NCBI GenBank assembly: GCA_963761985.1
Contig: CAVXIT010000010.1
Coordinates: 62,001 to 126,000, forward strand
Source of the DNA: JACCTH01 sp963761985
Lineage (GTDB): Bacteria; Actinomycetota; Acidimicrobiia; Spongiisociales; ZC4RG35
Reading direction: 5' to 3'
DNA length: 64,000 bases
Shown here: in pieces, positions 1 to 7,866 of the stretch
How the letters are laid out: each line of letters begins with the position of its first letter
Numbering within the stretch: the first letter of the stretch is position 1
Notes under the pieces: generated by a model
What the model saw: the letters and a program-made list of their open reading frames with translations, nothing else
Told to the model about the DNA's origin: nothing
The model's database searches: none
Position numbers and translations under genes: made by a program

Positions 1-2
1 GA

Positions 3-1017
3 CCTTTGCTCGAGTTCGAGTCGGCCAGCAATGACCCGATCGCCGTCATACTCACCATCGGGATCACCGAGCTCATCGTATCCCCAGGAGCCTCAGCCAC
101 CTCGCTCGCCTTTCTGGTGCATCAGGCAATTCGTCCTCGGGGGCGTAATCGGGTTACTGCTCGCGCAGGGCGCGATCTGGCTGATCAATCGCCTCCGACT
201 CGAGTATGAGGGGCTCTATCCGGTGCTCACCGTGGCGATTGTGTTGTTGGTCTTTTCCGCGACCACTGCGGTCGAAGGCAGCGGATTCCTGGCGGTCTAC
301 CTCGCCGGCCTCAGCATGTCCCGTCACCGGCTGGTGCACAAAAGGACGATCGGCAGGTTCCATGACGGCGTCAGCTGGCTGATGCAGATCGCCATGTTTC
401 TTTTGCTCGGGCTCCTCGTATTCCCGTCAGACCTGCCTGCGGTGGCCCTGCCGGGTCTCGGCCTGGCGCTGATCCTGATGTTTCTCGCCCGGCCCCTGGC
501 GGTGTTCGTGGCGCTGGCCTTCTTTCACTTCACCTGGCGAGACAAGGCGCTCCTCGCCTGGGTGGGGTTACGGGGAGCCGTGCCGATTGTCCTCGCCACG
601 TTCCCGCTCGCGGCCGGAATTGCCAGCGCCGACACCATCTTCCACGCGGTGTTCTTCGTCGTTTTCCTCTCGCTGGCTGTCCAGGGAACCACCATCTCAA
701 CGGTTGCCGGCTGGCTTCGCCTCGGCAAGAACACGATCGAGTCCGACCGGCCCGAGCTCATCACGGGGGGCCAATTGCGCCGTTCGCTGGTGGAGATCGA
801 GGTCCCGCACGGCTCCTGGGTCGGCGGGCATCGGATCGTCGAGCTCGACCTGCCGCCGGGGACGTGGGTCTCACTGATCGCCCGCGACGACCGCTACCTC
901 GTGCCCCAGGGTCCGACCGTTCTCCATGCCGGTGATCGCCTCACGGTTTTGGCTTCGACAGCTGAGGCTGAGCGGATTAGGTCAGTGTTCGACCTGGAGC
1001 GGTCGCCCCGCCGCTAA
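3..1017 (+). CDS. Cation/proton antiporter (CPA1 family, NhaP type), partial, frameshifted
   Basis: The C-terminal part of an inner-membrane sodium or potassium/proton antiporter; the N-terminus lies before the window. The first ~40 codons are read in frame 3 (ESASNDPIAV, the conserved acidic ND motif of CPA1 antiporters), then the match continues in frame 1 (QFVLGGVIGLLL onward). Removing one G near position 127 joins the two as HQQFVLGG, so one extra base is likely. Several hydrophobic helices follow to about position 740, then a soluble tail (about 80 residues, IELDLPPGTWVSLIARDDRYLVP) that resembles a TrkA-C regulatory domain, as in NhaP2/CvrA-type proteins. It ends convergently with the DUF4287 gene, sharing 4 bases. 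Ion specificity cannot be read from sequence. Confidence 0.85.
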   Translation, partial: LCSSSSRPAMTRSPSYSPSGSPSSSYPQEPQPPRSPFWCIRQFVLGGVIGLLLAQGAIWLINRLRLEYEGLYPVLTVAIVLLVFSATTAVEGSGFLAVYLAGLSMSRHRLVHKRTIGRFHDGVSWLMQIAMFLLLGLLVFPSDLPAVALPGLGLALILMFLARPLAVFVALAFFHFTWRDKALLAWVGLRGAVPIVLATFPLAAGIASADTIFHAVFFVVFLSLAVQGTTISTVAGWLRLGKNTIESDRPELITGGQLRRSLVEIEVPHGSWVGGHRIVELDLPPGTWVSLIARDDRYLVPQGPTVLHAGDRLTVLASTAEAERIRSVFDLERSPRR

Positions 1018-1250
1018 TGCCGATCGTCGGCCAGAGTCGAGGCCACCAACGCGGTCGCATGGCCGTGCCCAATCCCGAATTCCGCTTTGAGCCAGTCGAC
1101 CAGCTCCTTGTGCTTGGTCAGACCGCTCTCGCGGATGAGTTGTTTCCATTCGTCGATGGGCCGGCCGTACTGCTTCTCGATCGATGGAAAGTACGAGGCG
1201 GGACCGGTCACCGGCTTCTGCGCAAGCTTGGGCTTCTTGCTCGTGGGCAT
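1014..1250 (-). CDS. DUF4287 domain protein
   Basis: A 78-residue soluble protein. A lysine-rich start (MPTSKKPKLAQKP) is followed by a single small domain with the pattern of DUF4287: an early aromatic stretch (YFPSIEKQYGRPIDEWKQL), then WLKAEFGIGHGHATALV, whose GHGHA core is the family hallmark. The biochemical role of this family is unknown to me; members are widespread in actinobacteria as free-standing small proteins. The gene lies 47 bases downstream of queA on the same strand and may be the last gene of that operon. The coding frame is intact. Confidence 0.75.
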   Translation of the reverse strand: MPTSKKPKLAQKPVTGPASYFPSIEKQYGRPIDEWKQLIRESGLTKHKELVDWLKAEFGIGHGHATALVASTLADDRH

Positions 1251-1297
1251 TTTTCTAGCCGTCCCCTTTTCGGGCCGTCAAGGTGTAGCCGGAGAGG

Positions 1298-2323
1298 TTA
1301 GGGAAGGATGAGACAGCTGTCGCCGAACTCGTGCCACGCGTAGCCGCTTGCAACCGCCTGGCGGTACATCGACTCGAGCAGCTCGCGTCCGGCAATTGCT
1401 TCGACCAGTTCGAGATGCGACGCCTTTGGTTCATGCCAGCCGGTTAACAATCCGTCGATCGCGCGGACGGCGCTGAATGATTCGATGAGCAGATCGGTGT
1501 AGCCGGTAGCTGCATGCACCCCGCCGGATTCGTCAGCCACGGTTTCAAGGGCTCGAACCACTGTCGTTCCCACCGCGATCAGGCGTCCGCCCGCCGAGCG
1601 AAGAGCGTTGGCCGCGACCGCCGTCGCCTCTGGTACTTCGTAGTACTCCTCGGCCGGTTGTTCGCCTTCTTCAAGCGACGCCACTCCGGCGTGGAGGACA
1701 ATCGGGAGAACAGCGATGCCGCCTGCCAGCAAACTGGTCAGAATTTCAGTGGTGAAGGGACGTCCGGCCGAGGGCATTTCTGCCGAGCCGAACTCGCGGG
1801 CATAGACGGTTTGATAAGCCTCGAGCGGCCACTTTCCGCCGGCGTGTCCGTATCGAATCGGCCGGCCGTAGAGCTGCAGATAGTCACGAAAGTCGCCGGG
1901 AACATCGATACTGACTACCCATAACCGCGTCGCCACGGGATGACGTTCCAGGGCCCGGATTACCCCGCCCCCCTCCAGTTGCAGTTGGCCACCGGCGAAA
2001 TCGGGATAGCGCCCATAGCCAAGTCCCTCAGGATGGCGCACCTCGACGGTCCAGGTGTCGTTGGGGAGGCGGGAAGAAAAGTGAACGATGACCTCCTCGC
2101 CCGACTCGGCCACGGCGGCAACCGCCGCCGGCAGTGTGGCCGAGGTGTTGATCACTAGAACGTCACCGGAGCGGAGGAAGTCCGACAACCGGGCGAAGGT
2201 TGTGTCCACGATCCCGAGATCGGCCCGGAACCCAACCATGAGCCGAACATCGTCGCGCCGGCTCGGTGGATCGCCACGCTCAAGCTCAGGGGGAAGGGCG
2301 AAGTCCAGAGCCGGCGCGGTCAT
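1298..2323 (-). CDS. queA: S-adenosylmethionine:tRNA ribosyltransferase-isomerase family protein (QueA-like)
   Basis: 341 residues, the normal length for QueA, which transfers and isomerises the ribosyl group of SAM onto preQ1-modified tRNA to give epoxyqueuosine. Visible family features are the N-terminal DFALPPELE, the SGDVLVINTSATLPAAV strand, YGRPIRYGHAGGKWPLEAYQTVYA, the GRPFTTEILTSLLAGGIAV region, and a C-terminal LLTGWHEPKASHLELVEA. The first block diverges from canonical QueA (SATLPAAV where NDTRVIPARL is usual), as in many actinobacterial homologues whose host lacks other queuosine genes, so the true substrate may differ. No other queuosine gene is present in the window. Its start lies 1 base after the SDR stop, so the two are probably co-translated. 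Confidence 0.8.
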   Translation of the reverse strand: MTAPALDFALPPELERGDPPSRRDDVRLMVGFRADLGIVDTTFARLSDFLRSGDVLVINTSATLPAAVAAVAESGEEVIVHFSSRLPNDTWTVEVRHPEGLGYGRYPDFAGGQLQLEGGGVIRALERHPVATRLWVVSIDVPGDFRDYLQLYGRPIRYGHAGGKWPLEAYQTVYAREFGSAEMPSAGRPFTTEILTSLLAGGIAVLPIVLHAGVASLEEGEQPAEEYYEVPEATAVAANALRSAGGRLIAVGTTVVRALETVADESGGVHAATGYTDLLIESFSAVRAIDGLLTGWHEPKASHLELVEAIAGRELLESMYRQAVASGYAWHEFGDSCLILP

Positions 2324-2324
2324 C

Positions 2325-3008
2325 TCAGGCCAGCTGGCGGGCTTGGTATCGACCGGCCGGTGGCCGTTCTTCGATCAATCGCAACAATCCGGGAACGCTT
2401 GCCTCGGGTGGAGGGCGATCGCTGATGTCTTCGCCGGGGAACGCCTCTTGTTGCATGCGGGTGTTCATGTCGCCGGGATCGACCCAATAGACGGAGAGGT
2501 CCGGCTCCTCCGCAGCGAGGACCCGGGTCAGCTGTTCGAGAGCAGCCTTAGACGATCCATATCCGCCCCAACCTTCGTAGCCCTCAATCGCCGCGTCGGA
2601 GGTGACATTGATGACGACGCCGTGGCTCCGCCTCAGCAGGGGGAGGAATACCTGGAGAAGGGACAGCGGAGCCACGACGTTGATCTCATAAACCTGGCGA
2701 AAGGTCTCGAGCTCGTAGCTAGCGAGACGCGGCTGGGGAGATGGCCCCAAGAAGGACGCGTTGTTGACCAAGAGGTCGAGGCTTCCCAGTTCTTCAACTG
2801 TCGCCACTAGCTGCTTTCGATGGTCCGGATCGGAAACGTCTCCGGCGATAGTTACCACTTGCTCGGCGTTGATCGCGGCGGCTGCCTCGCGGAGCGCATC
2901 CTGATCGCGCCCGTCGATCACCACCGACCAACCGCGTTCAACGAGGGCGCTGGCCAGGGACAGGCCGAGTCCGCGAGAGCCCCCGGTGACAAGCGCGACC
3001 GGACTCAC
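2325..3008 (-). CDS. SDR-family oxidoreductase
   Basis: Short-chain dehydrogenase/reductase of about 227 residues. The Rossmann motif TGGSRGLG is near the N-terminus, NNAS follows the fourth strand, and the catalytic pair appears as YGSSK. A longer reading frame exists upstream, but I choose the GTG at 3008 (VSPVALVTGGSRG) because it places the glycine motif at residue ~9 as usual for the family and overlaps the stop of the upstream NTF2-like gene by 4 bases (GTGA). The substrate is not predictable. It sits in a tight operon NTF2-like, SDR, queA-like. Confidence 0.85.
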   Translation of the reverse strand: MSPVALVTGGSRGLGLSLASALVERGWSVVIDGRDQDALREAAAAINAEQVVTIAGDVSDPDHRKQLVATVEELGSLDLLVNNASFLGPSPQPRLASYELETFRQVYEINVVAPLSLLQVFLPLLRRSHGVVINVTSDAAIEGYEGWGGYGSSKAALEQLTRVLAAEEPDLSVYWVDPGDMNTRMQQEAFPGEDISDRPPPEASVPGLLRLIEERPPAGRYQARQLA

Positions 3009-3385
3009 GATCCCCAGCCTTCCGGTGCGGCGAGCCGACCCTCGGCGAGGTTCCAATACTCACGCAGGCCCTGGCACTTTTCCCCCTCGAAGCTCAGCAC
3101 CAGGGCGCCGCAATCGGTCGCGTCGTTGGTCGTGGTCCACCATTCGACCACAGCCCGGTTTCCATCGAGCAAGGGTTCGCCCATCGTGACGACCAGGTCG
3201 CTTTGGTTTTCAGTGGCGGTGGCCCAGTAACGCTCGATCTCGGGCCGACCACGCAATGGAGGTTGAAAGGGATCGTTTTGATAAACCGCTTCTTCGGTGA
3301 ACAGCGAGGCCGCTCGAGCCGGCTCGGCGCCCTCCCAGGCCAACCGCAGCTGCTCGACCCAATCCTTCAGCTTCGTACGGTCCAT
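3005..3385 (-). CDS. NTF2-like / SnoaL-like domain protein
   Basis: 126-residue soluble protein with the cone-fold pattern of the NTF2-like superfamily: an N-terminal helix pair (WVEQLRLAWEGAEPARAASLF), YQNDPFQPPLRGRPEIERYW, then beta strands with aromatic residues (VVEWWTTTNDATDCGALVLSF, REYWN). Such proteins are small enzymes or ligand-binding pockets, and the specific role is unknown. It is the first gene of a minus-strand operon and is transcribed divergently from the SufR-like regulator, with 91 bases between start codons. The palindrome at 3414-3441 lies in that gap and may control both directions. Confidence 0.7.
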   Translation of the reverse strand: MDRTKLKDWVEQLRLAWEGAEPARAASLFTEEAVYQNDPFQPPLRGRPEIERYWATATENQSDLVVTMGEPLLDGNRAVVEWWTTTNDATDCGALVLSFEGEKCQGLREYWNLAEGRLAAPEGWGS

Positions 3386-3413
3386 TGCTTTGCGACTCTA
3401 TTCGTTGCGGGAT

Positions 3414-3441
3414 AATAAAACAAGAAATCTCTGGTTTTATT
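3414..3441. promoter_or_regulatory. Perfect inverted repeat in a divergent promoter, probable operator
   Basis: AATAAAAC at 3414-3421 is repeated exactly as GTTTTATT at 3434-3441, separated by 12 bases. This 28-base palindrome is AT-rich in a GC-rich surrounding and sits between the divergent NTF2-like gene (start 3385) and the SufR-like regulator (start 3477). Its position suits an autoregulatory operator for the winged-helix regulator. It does not match the published SufR operator pattern that I know from cyanobacteria (CAAC-N6-GTTG). There is no T-run after it, so it is not a terminator. Confidence 0.5.
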
Positions 3442-3476
3442 GTGGAAAACCACTCCGTTCTTTAGACTGTCGCCAA

Positions 3477-4127
3477 ATGGCAGTCGTCGAGCATCCCGCG
3501 CTCACAGCTCTCCCCCCAACCAAAAGGACTTTGCTCAACACGCTGAAAAGAAGCGGCGAGCTGGGAGTGGAAGAACTCGCCGGGTCGGCCGAATTGACGA
3601 TTTCGGCGGTCCGTCAGCAACTCACAGGGCTGCAAAGAGACGGCTTGGTGGCGGTTACCGAGAGCCGCACCGGACCTGGGCGACCGCGTTATCTCTATTC
3701 ACTCACCTCGGCCGCAGACGCGCTTTATCCCCGGGCGTATGCGGAACTGACGAATGAGCTGCTCGACTATGTCGGGGAGGCGGATCCCGCGCTGATGGAC
3801 GCGATTTTCAATCGTCGCCGGCAACGGAGAATCGACTCCGCCCGGCAGCGACTCGAGCCCCTCCCGACTCTCGCAGACAAGATGGTCGAGCTGGCAAAGA
3901 TCCTCGACGACGACGGCTACTTGGCTGAAGCCGTCGCAAACGATGACGGAAGTTTTTCGATCGTCGAACACAACTGCGCGATCCTGGGTATCGCCATGCG
4001 TTATGGCCAGGCCTGCGGGAGCGAGCTCGAGTTCATCCGCACAGTCCTGCCGGAAGCGAAGGTGGAGCGCGTTTCGCACATGTTGAGCGGTGCCTACAAC
4101 TGCTCCTACTCGGTGAGGCCGCACTGA
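3477..4127 (+). CDS. Winged-helix regulator, SufR/ArsR-like, with C-terminal cysteines
   Basis: 216 residues from the ATG at 3477; the open frame extends upstream, but that part crosses the promoter region. Residues ~15-80 form a winged helix-turn-helix (TLLNTLKRSGELGVEELA, ISAVRQQLTGLQRDGLV, GRPRYLYSL). The C-terminal domain has cysteines spaced as C-x12-C followed by a third C in YNCSY, in the same relative place as the Fe-S ligands of SufR-type regulators. I infer a metal- or redox-sensing repressor. No suf genes are in the window. The likely operator is the palindrome 36 bases upstream, and the next gene, the F420-type reductase, begins 8 bases after the stop and is probably co-transcribed. 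Confidence 0.7.
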   Translation: MAVVEHPALTALPPTKRTLLNTLKRSGELGVEELAGSAELTISAVRQQLTGLQRDGLVAVTESRTGPGRPRYLYSLTSAADALYPRAYAELTNELLDYVGEADPALMDAIFNRRRQRRIDSARQRLEPLPTLADKMVELAKILDDDGYLAEAVANDDGSFSIVEHNCAILGIAMRYGQACGSELEFIRTVLPEAKVERVSHMLSGAYNCSYSVRPH

Positions 4128-4135
4128 GCCGCGGC

Positions 4136-4570
4136 ATGACGAACCAAGAACCGGTCTTCGACTCCCCTACGGGTTGGGTCGCCCGCCACATCAAAAGCTA
4201 CGTTGAGACCGATGGGAGGAAGGGGCATATCTGGCAGGGTGTCCCGAACCTGTTGCTGACAACGCGTGGTAGGAAGACGGGGAAGTTGCGGCGAACGGCA
4301 TTGATCTATGGCCGGGACGGTGACCGCTACATGGTGGTGGGCTCGATGGGTGGCGCCAAGAACCATCCCCTGTGGTACTTGAACCTGCGGGCGGAGCCGA
4401 AGGTGGACGTGCAAGTCGGTCCGGATCGATTCTCTGGTCAGGCACGCACCGCCAATGAAGAGGAGCGAGCGCGACTGTGGCCGCGGATGGCCGAGATCTG
4501 GCCCGACTACAACAAATACCAGAGGCGCACGAGCCGCGAGATCCCTCTAGTGATCATCGAGCCAGACTGA
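4136..4570 (+). CDS. Deazaflavin (F420)-dependent nitroreductase-family protein, Ddn-like
   Basis: 144 residues with the layout of the split-barrel F420H2-dependent family (DUF385, related to mycobacterial Ddn quinone reductase): VPNLLLTTRGRKTGKLRRTALIYG, DGDRYMVVGSMGGAKNHPLWYLNL and WPRMAEIWPDYNKYQ, each typical of this family, the first two lining the cofactor phosphate and deazaflavin. It would reduce quinones or unsaturated compounds with F420H2. It follows the SufR-like regulator by 8 bases, which suggests redox or stress control. The last 24 bases of the gene, including its stop, are repeated exactly at 5545-5568. Confidence 0.85.
   Translation: MTNQEPVFDSPTGWVARHIKSYVETDGRKGHIWQGVPNLLLTTRGRKTGKLRRTALIYGRDGDRYMVVGSMGGAKNHPLWYLNLRAEPKVDVQVGPDRFSGQARTANEEERARLWPRMAEIWPDYNKYQRRTSREIPLVIIEPD
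4547..4570 (+). repeat. 24-bp direct repeat, left copy
   Basis: This 24-base sequence, ending with the stop codon of the Ddn-like gene, recurs exactly at 5545-5568. The similarity extends about 6 bases further left with a one-base difference. The two copies bracket a 974-base segment holding only a methyltransferase gene. Confidence 0.9.
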
Positions 4571-4679
4571 CGCCCTTTGATCGGCTAGCCCAAGCTGTCA
4601 GGAATCGACCACCACCGGACAACAACTTGGAACGCCGGGTAGTAGAACTCGGCCCACAGTCGTCAACCGGAGGTACGAA

Positions 4680-5504
4680 ATGACTTCAACCGTGAATCCG
4701 AACAAAGCACTTTGGGAGAAGGGTGACTTCACGCGCATTGCGGCGACCATGCGAGAAAGCGGCAAGGCGCTGATCGAAGATCTGGAAATCACGGAGGGGC
4801 TCGAAGTCTTGGACCTCGGAGGCGGCGACGGAACCACTGCCATACCAGCAGCCGAACGCGGGGCGAACGTGCTGGTCGTCGACATCGCTCGCAACCTTGT
4901 CGAGGCGGGCAAGGCACGAGCGAAGAGCCTCGGCCTCACCAACATCAGGTTCCAGGAAGGCGATGCATCGAATCTCCATGAACTCGAGGACGACCGCTTC
5001 GACCGAGTCGTCAGCATCTTTGGAGCGATGTTTGCGCCGAAGCCATTCGACGTCGCCAAGGAAATGGTCCGTGTGGCCCGACCAGGCGGTCGGATCGTCA
5101 TGGGGAACTGGATTCCCAACGACCCGACGCTGGTTGCCCAGATCCTGAAGATCAGCTCTGCCTATTCGCCGCCGCCTCCAGAAGGGTTTATCAGCCCCAT
5201 GACCTGGGGGGTGGAGGCGAACGTGATCGAGCGATTCGAAGGCGCGGGTATACCTGCAGAGAAAATCTCGTTCAAAAGGGACACCTATACGTTCGACTTC
5301 CCGGGCACACCATCGGAGCTGCTTGCCGAGTTCAGGACCTTCTACGGGCCGACCATGAACGCGTTCGAAGCCGCTGCCGCAAACGGCCGCGAGGCTGAGC
5401 TGCAGACCGAGTTGGAAACCCTGTTCAACAGTCAAAACGCAAGCCCGAGCAAGGACGCCACTTCTATCCCTGCAACTTTCCTGAGGGTCACGGTTGCGAC
5501 CTGA
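4680..5504 (+). CDS. Class I SAM-dependent methyltransferase
   Basis: 274 residues, intact. The SAM-binding motif I appears as VLDLGGGDGTTA near residue 43, motif II as NVLVVDIARNLVEAGKARA, and GDASNLHELEDDRFDRVVSIFGAMF covers motifs III-IV, followed by ARPGGRIVMGNW. The C-terminal part (YGPTMNAFEAA) resembles the UbiE/arsenite methyltransferase-like group common in actinobacteria. The acceptor is unknown. The start has a good ribosome-binding site (GGAGG 6 bases before the ATG). The gene is enclosed by 24-bp direct repeats (4547-4570 and 5545-5568), hinting that it was inserted here as a unit between two formerly adjacent convergent genes. Confidence 0.85.
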   Translation: MTSTVNPNKALWEKGDFTRIAATMRESGKALIEDLEITEGLEVLDLGGGDGTTAIPAAERGANVLVVDIARNLVEAGKARAKSLGLTNIRFQEGDASNLHELEDDRFDRVVSIFGAMFAPKPFDVAKEMVRVARPGGRIVMGNWIPNDPTLVAQILKISSAYSPPPPEGFISPMTWGVEANVIERFEGAGIPAEKISFKRDTYTFDFPGTPSELLAEFRTFYGPTMNAFEAAAANGREAELQTELETLFNSQNASPSKDATSIPATFLRVTVAT

Positions 5505-5544
5505 GCGCTCTGTGCGACGACCTCCGCGATGTGATTGTGATCCC

Positions 5545-5568
5545 CTAGTGATCATCGAGCCAGACTGA
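5545..5568 (+). repeat. 24-bp direct repeat, right copy
   Basis: Exact copy of 4547-4570. Here the same bases, read on the minus strand, encode the last residues and stop of the sulfatase-like gene (VWLDDH-stop). The repeat is therefore coding on opposite strands at its two positions. Confidence 0.9.
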
Positions 5569-7082
5569 AAGCTCGTCCTCGGTCAACACTCGCGGCTGAT
5601 CCTCGGACCAGAGAAACGGCGAGATCTCGAAGTACGGCTCGATGGGTGGCAACGAGGCGCCGGTGACACAGGCCACTTCGGAGCGAACCAGGTTGACGAG
5701 ATCGTGCTGCGCGCTCGGTTCACACCCGTCGGGCAAACGCGCCGCGTGAAAGATTCGCAGCCGTTGTTCGATGTCTTGGTCGGTCCAGATCTGCGGAATC
5801 TTTTGGAGCTGGCCGGCCAGGTCGGGACCGTGGTCGGAGGTGATAACCACGCTCGCGTCCTTCGGGAGACTGGTGACGACCTCCATCAGCTTCGTATTCA
5901 GGCAAGTCCGCTGGGCTCGATACGCCGCCACTCGTTCGGCCTCGCTGGTTTCGTTTGGCCCAGGTAGTTGGTAGGCCTGGCCGAGAAAGCGTTGGTCGAT
6001 TTCGACTTCGCAGTCGGCATGCAGCTGCAGTGGAGGATGTGGCAGCAGAACGTGTGCAAAAACGAAGTCGCTGCCCGTATCGGCTTTAGCGAGATTGAGA
6101 GTTTCGAGGCTCCGCAAACCCTGCGAGACGTGGGGGCTCGGAATGATTCTTGCCACGTGCGGTCCAAAGTACGACACACTCGGCGACCTCCCAAACGAAG
6201 TCGTCGACCCAGCCATTCTCGAGACAAGTTTCGACCGATGGTCCGCACCTGGTTCCAGTCCAATCGCTCTCGACATGAACGTACTTCCAGCCAGCTTGCT
6301 CAAAGACAGAACGCATCTGGTTCTTCCCCTGCATCGATCCAAATATCTCAACGCTCCGGCCGACATCACTTCGAAACTCGTGGCCCAGGGAGAGCATGTT
6401 GGACAAAGATGAATACGTGAAGGAGTAATTGGCAACGGCGTCACCCACGACCGCCAAGTTCGCATCCTGGAGATTGCTCAGGAATTCTGACTCTTCGGCC
6501 GTGCCATCGGACAGCGGACCGTAGCCATCGACAATGATGAGGTAGAAACTGCCCTGGGGTTCGATCGAGCGCAACCGTTACAGGCGACGAGTTCCAGCCC
6601 CGTTGATGCGGAGGGCACCATCGCCAACTGCACCGTAGTGGCAACCAGAGACATCGACGCTCGCGATCAGGAACCAAGTGATGATTTTCGCCCGGAAAAT
6701 TCGCAACAGGAGGGCAACGAATCCGAGTAACAGAAGCAGTATGACAAACCTGAAAATCCCCGAGCCGGTCTGGCTGAAGACTCTTCCAAAGATGCTGAAA
6801 ACGATCCAAACCAAAGCGGCGGCAACCACAAAGACTTCGCTTCTAAAACGCAAGTAGAGAAGTCCGACAACACTCCCGAGCAGCACGAAACTGCCACTAG
6901 CCACTAAGTACAAAGCTATCGAACGAAGGCAGGGTTGCGGCGTAATCGAGATACACCGAGGCAGGGACAACCGTCGACGCCGCGAGGAGCATGACAAGGA
7001 TTCGAGCGGGATCGGTCGACCGAGTCGCCTCGTCCCGGTTTGGGACCATTTCAACTTCGGGCGTCTCGACTTGCGCGATCAT
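5545..7082 (-). CDS. Membrane-bound sulfatase-like hydrolase/transferase, frameshifted
   Basis: A locus of about 510 codons spread over several frames. The N-terminal part starts at the ATG at 7082 (MIAQVETPEVEM), with one hydrophobic helix (ILVMLLAASTVVPASVYL). After a frame change near 6900-6930 come about three helices (YLVASGSFVLLGSVVGLLYL, FVVAAALVWIVFSIFG, FVILLLLLGFVALLL). A TAA at 6578-6580 interrupts the same frame. The alkaline-phosphatase/sulfatase fold follows (FYLIIVDGYG, then FTYSSLSNMLSLGHEF), another shift near 6170-6200, then FVFAHVLLPHPPL and VVITSDHGPDL, which carries metal ligands. This layout resembles membrane sulfatases or phosphoglycerol transferases that modify surface polymers. 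The in-frame stop leaves open two coupled genes rather than one. Confidence 0.6.
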
Positions 7083-7129
7083 GGCAAAGCCGCTGCTCAA
7101 CTTCTTAGGAGTGGTCGTGGGGACGCGGG

Positions 7130-7318
7130 CTAGGCCGCCGGCCGGCTCTTTCGCGCCTGTTCCCTGAGCCGGCTTGCCTCGCTCGGAGACCAAGCCGACT
7201 CACGTGCTCGCCGGCGAAATGTGCTCCACCGGGATCCAACAGCCACCATGAGAGCGGACAGAAGCGCAATGCCGAGTTGAATCATCAGGCTGATGGATCC
7301 AGCGTTTCGGTAGACCAT
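7130..7318 (-). CDS. Small single-helix membrane protein
   Basis: 62 residues from the ATG at 7318. One predicted transmembrane helix (ISLMIQLGIALLSALMVAVG) is followed by an arginine-rich tail (STFRRRARESAW, REQARKSRPAA), so the C-terminus is probably cytoplasmic. It lies 47 bases upstream of the sulfatase-like gene on the same strand and may be a small accessory subunit. Hydrophobic proteins of this shape often precede membrane sulfatases or alkaline-phosphatase-like genes in actinobacteria, but I do not recognise a named family. Confidence 0.5.
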   Translation of the reverse strand: MVYRNAGSISLMIQLGIALLSALMVAVGSRWSTFRRRARESAWSPSEASRLREQARKSRPAA

Positions 7319-7396
7319 CGCTGCGCCTCCAGTGAAGAGCTCTATCGCTTCTGATCGGCGCCTTAAGCCCCGACCTTTAGCTCCCAAGCGATCAGC

Positions 7397-7483
7397 TGGT
7401 GTCGGAGGGGGGACTTGAACCCCCACCCCCTTTCGGGGACTAGGCCCTCAACCTAGCGCGTCTGCCATTTCCGCCACTCCGAC
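7397..7483 (-). tRNA. tRNA-Leu (anticodon GAG)
   Basis: An 87-base class II tRNA on the minus strand. The acceptor stem GTCGGAG pairs with CTCCGAC, followed by discriminator A and an encoded CCA at 7397-7399. The anticodon stem CTAGG/CCTAG encloses the loop TTGAGGG, giving anticodon GAG. A long variable arm (TCCCCGAAAGGGGG) and the T arm with TTCAAGT fit leucine tRNAs. Confidence 0.95.
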
Positions 7484-7552
7484 GTGTGTGGGTCCGGAAT
7501 TGTATCCGGGAGGGCTAACGCACTCCGACGTGTGTGGGGTCCGGAATTATAT
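7475..7552 (-). promoter_or_regulatory. Tandemly duplicated tRNA-Leu promoter and 5' end
   Basis: Bases 7475-7505 and 7521-7552 are near-identical direct copies (one inserted G, one substitution). Each contains, on the minus strand, a -10-like hexamer (TACAAT at 7499-7504; TATAAT at 7546-7551), a CCGGACC(C)CACACAC leader and the first nine bases of the tRNA (GTCGGAGTG). The near copy leads directly into the full tRNA, while the far copy carries only a 5' stub. I see no clear -35 box. The duplication may give two start points for the tRNA. Confidence 0.6.
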
Positions 7553-7561
7553 GCGAGGGGT

Positions 7562-7801
7562 CTAGGAGAGCAGGAAGACCAGGGTCACGGTGGTGATCGC
7601 AAAGAGGATCCCGGCTCCCACCGTAAGCCGGTCGAGGTTGCGCTCGACGACAGTCGAACCGCGCATGTTGGCGGGACCAAACCCGCCGCCGAACATCTCC
7701 CCAATCCCACCGCCGCGGCCGGCGTGGAGGAGGATGAGCACGATCATCGCGACCGAGAAGATGACGTGGAACACCACGACGACGACGGTTAATGCCTGCA
7801 T
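7562..7801 (-). CDS. secG: Preprotein translocase subunit SecG
   Basis: 79 residues, the usual size of SecG, the small auxiliary subunit of the SecYEG channel. Two transmembrane helices (VVVVFHVIFSVAMIVLILLH and VGAGILFAITTVTLVFLLS) flank the conserved cytoplasmic loop GRGGGIGEMFGGGF. Its place downstream of the triosephosphate isomerase and phosphoglycerate kinase genes is the usual Gram-positive arrangement, here separated from tpiA by gpmA. The tRNA-Leu promoter duplication begins just past its stop. Confidence 0.95.
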   Translation of the reverse strand: MQALTVVVVVFHVIFSVAMIVLILLHAGRGGGIGEMFGGGFGPANMRGSTVVERNLDRLTVGAGILFAITTVTLVFLLS

Positions 7802-7866
7802 GAATGGAACCTCAACTAGGTGGGATGAGTCAGCGACTCGGGACGAATGTTACCCGACGAGAAGCT

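Noticed and set aside
1940..2810. Several plus-strand open frames opposite queA and the SDR gene.
   Set aside because: Shadows of the minus-strand operon, whose proteins show clear family motifs and coupled starts.
3414..3441. Reading the 28-base palindrome as a terminator.
   Set aside because: No T-run follows on either strand and it lies between divergent start codons.
4686..5555. A 289-codon minus-strand frame opposite the methyltransferase.
   Set aside because: The plus-strand frame has clear SAM motifs and a good ribosome-binding site; the antisense frame has none.
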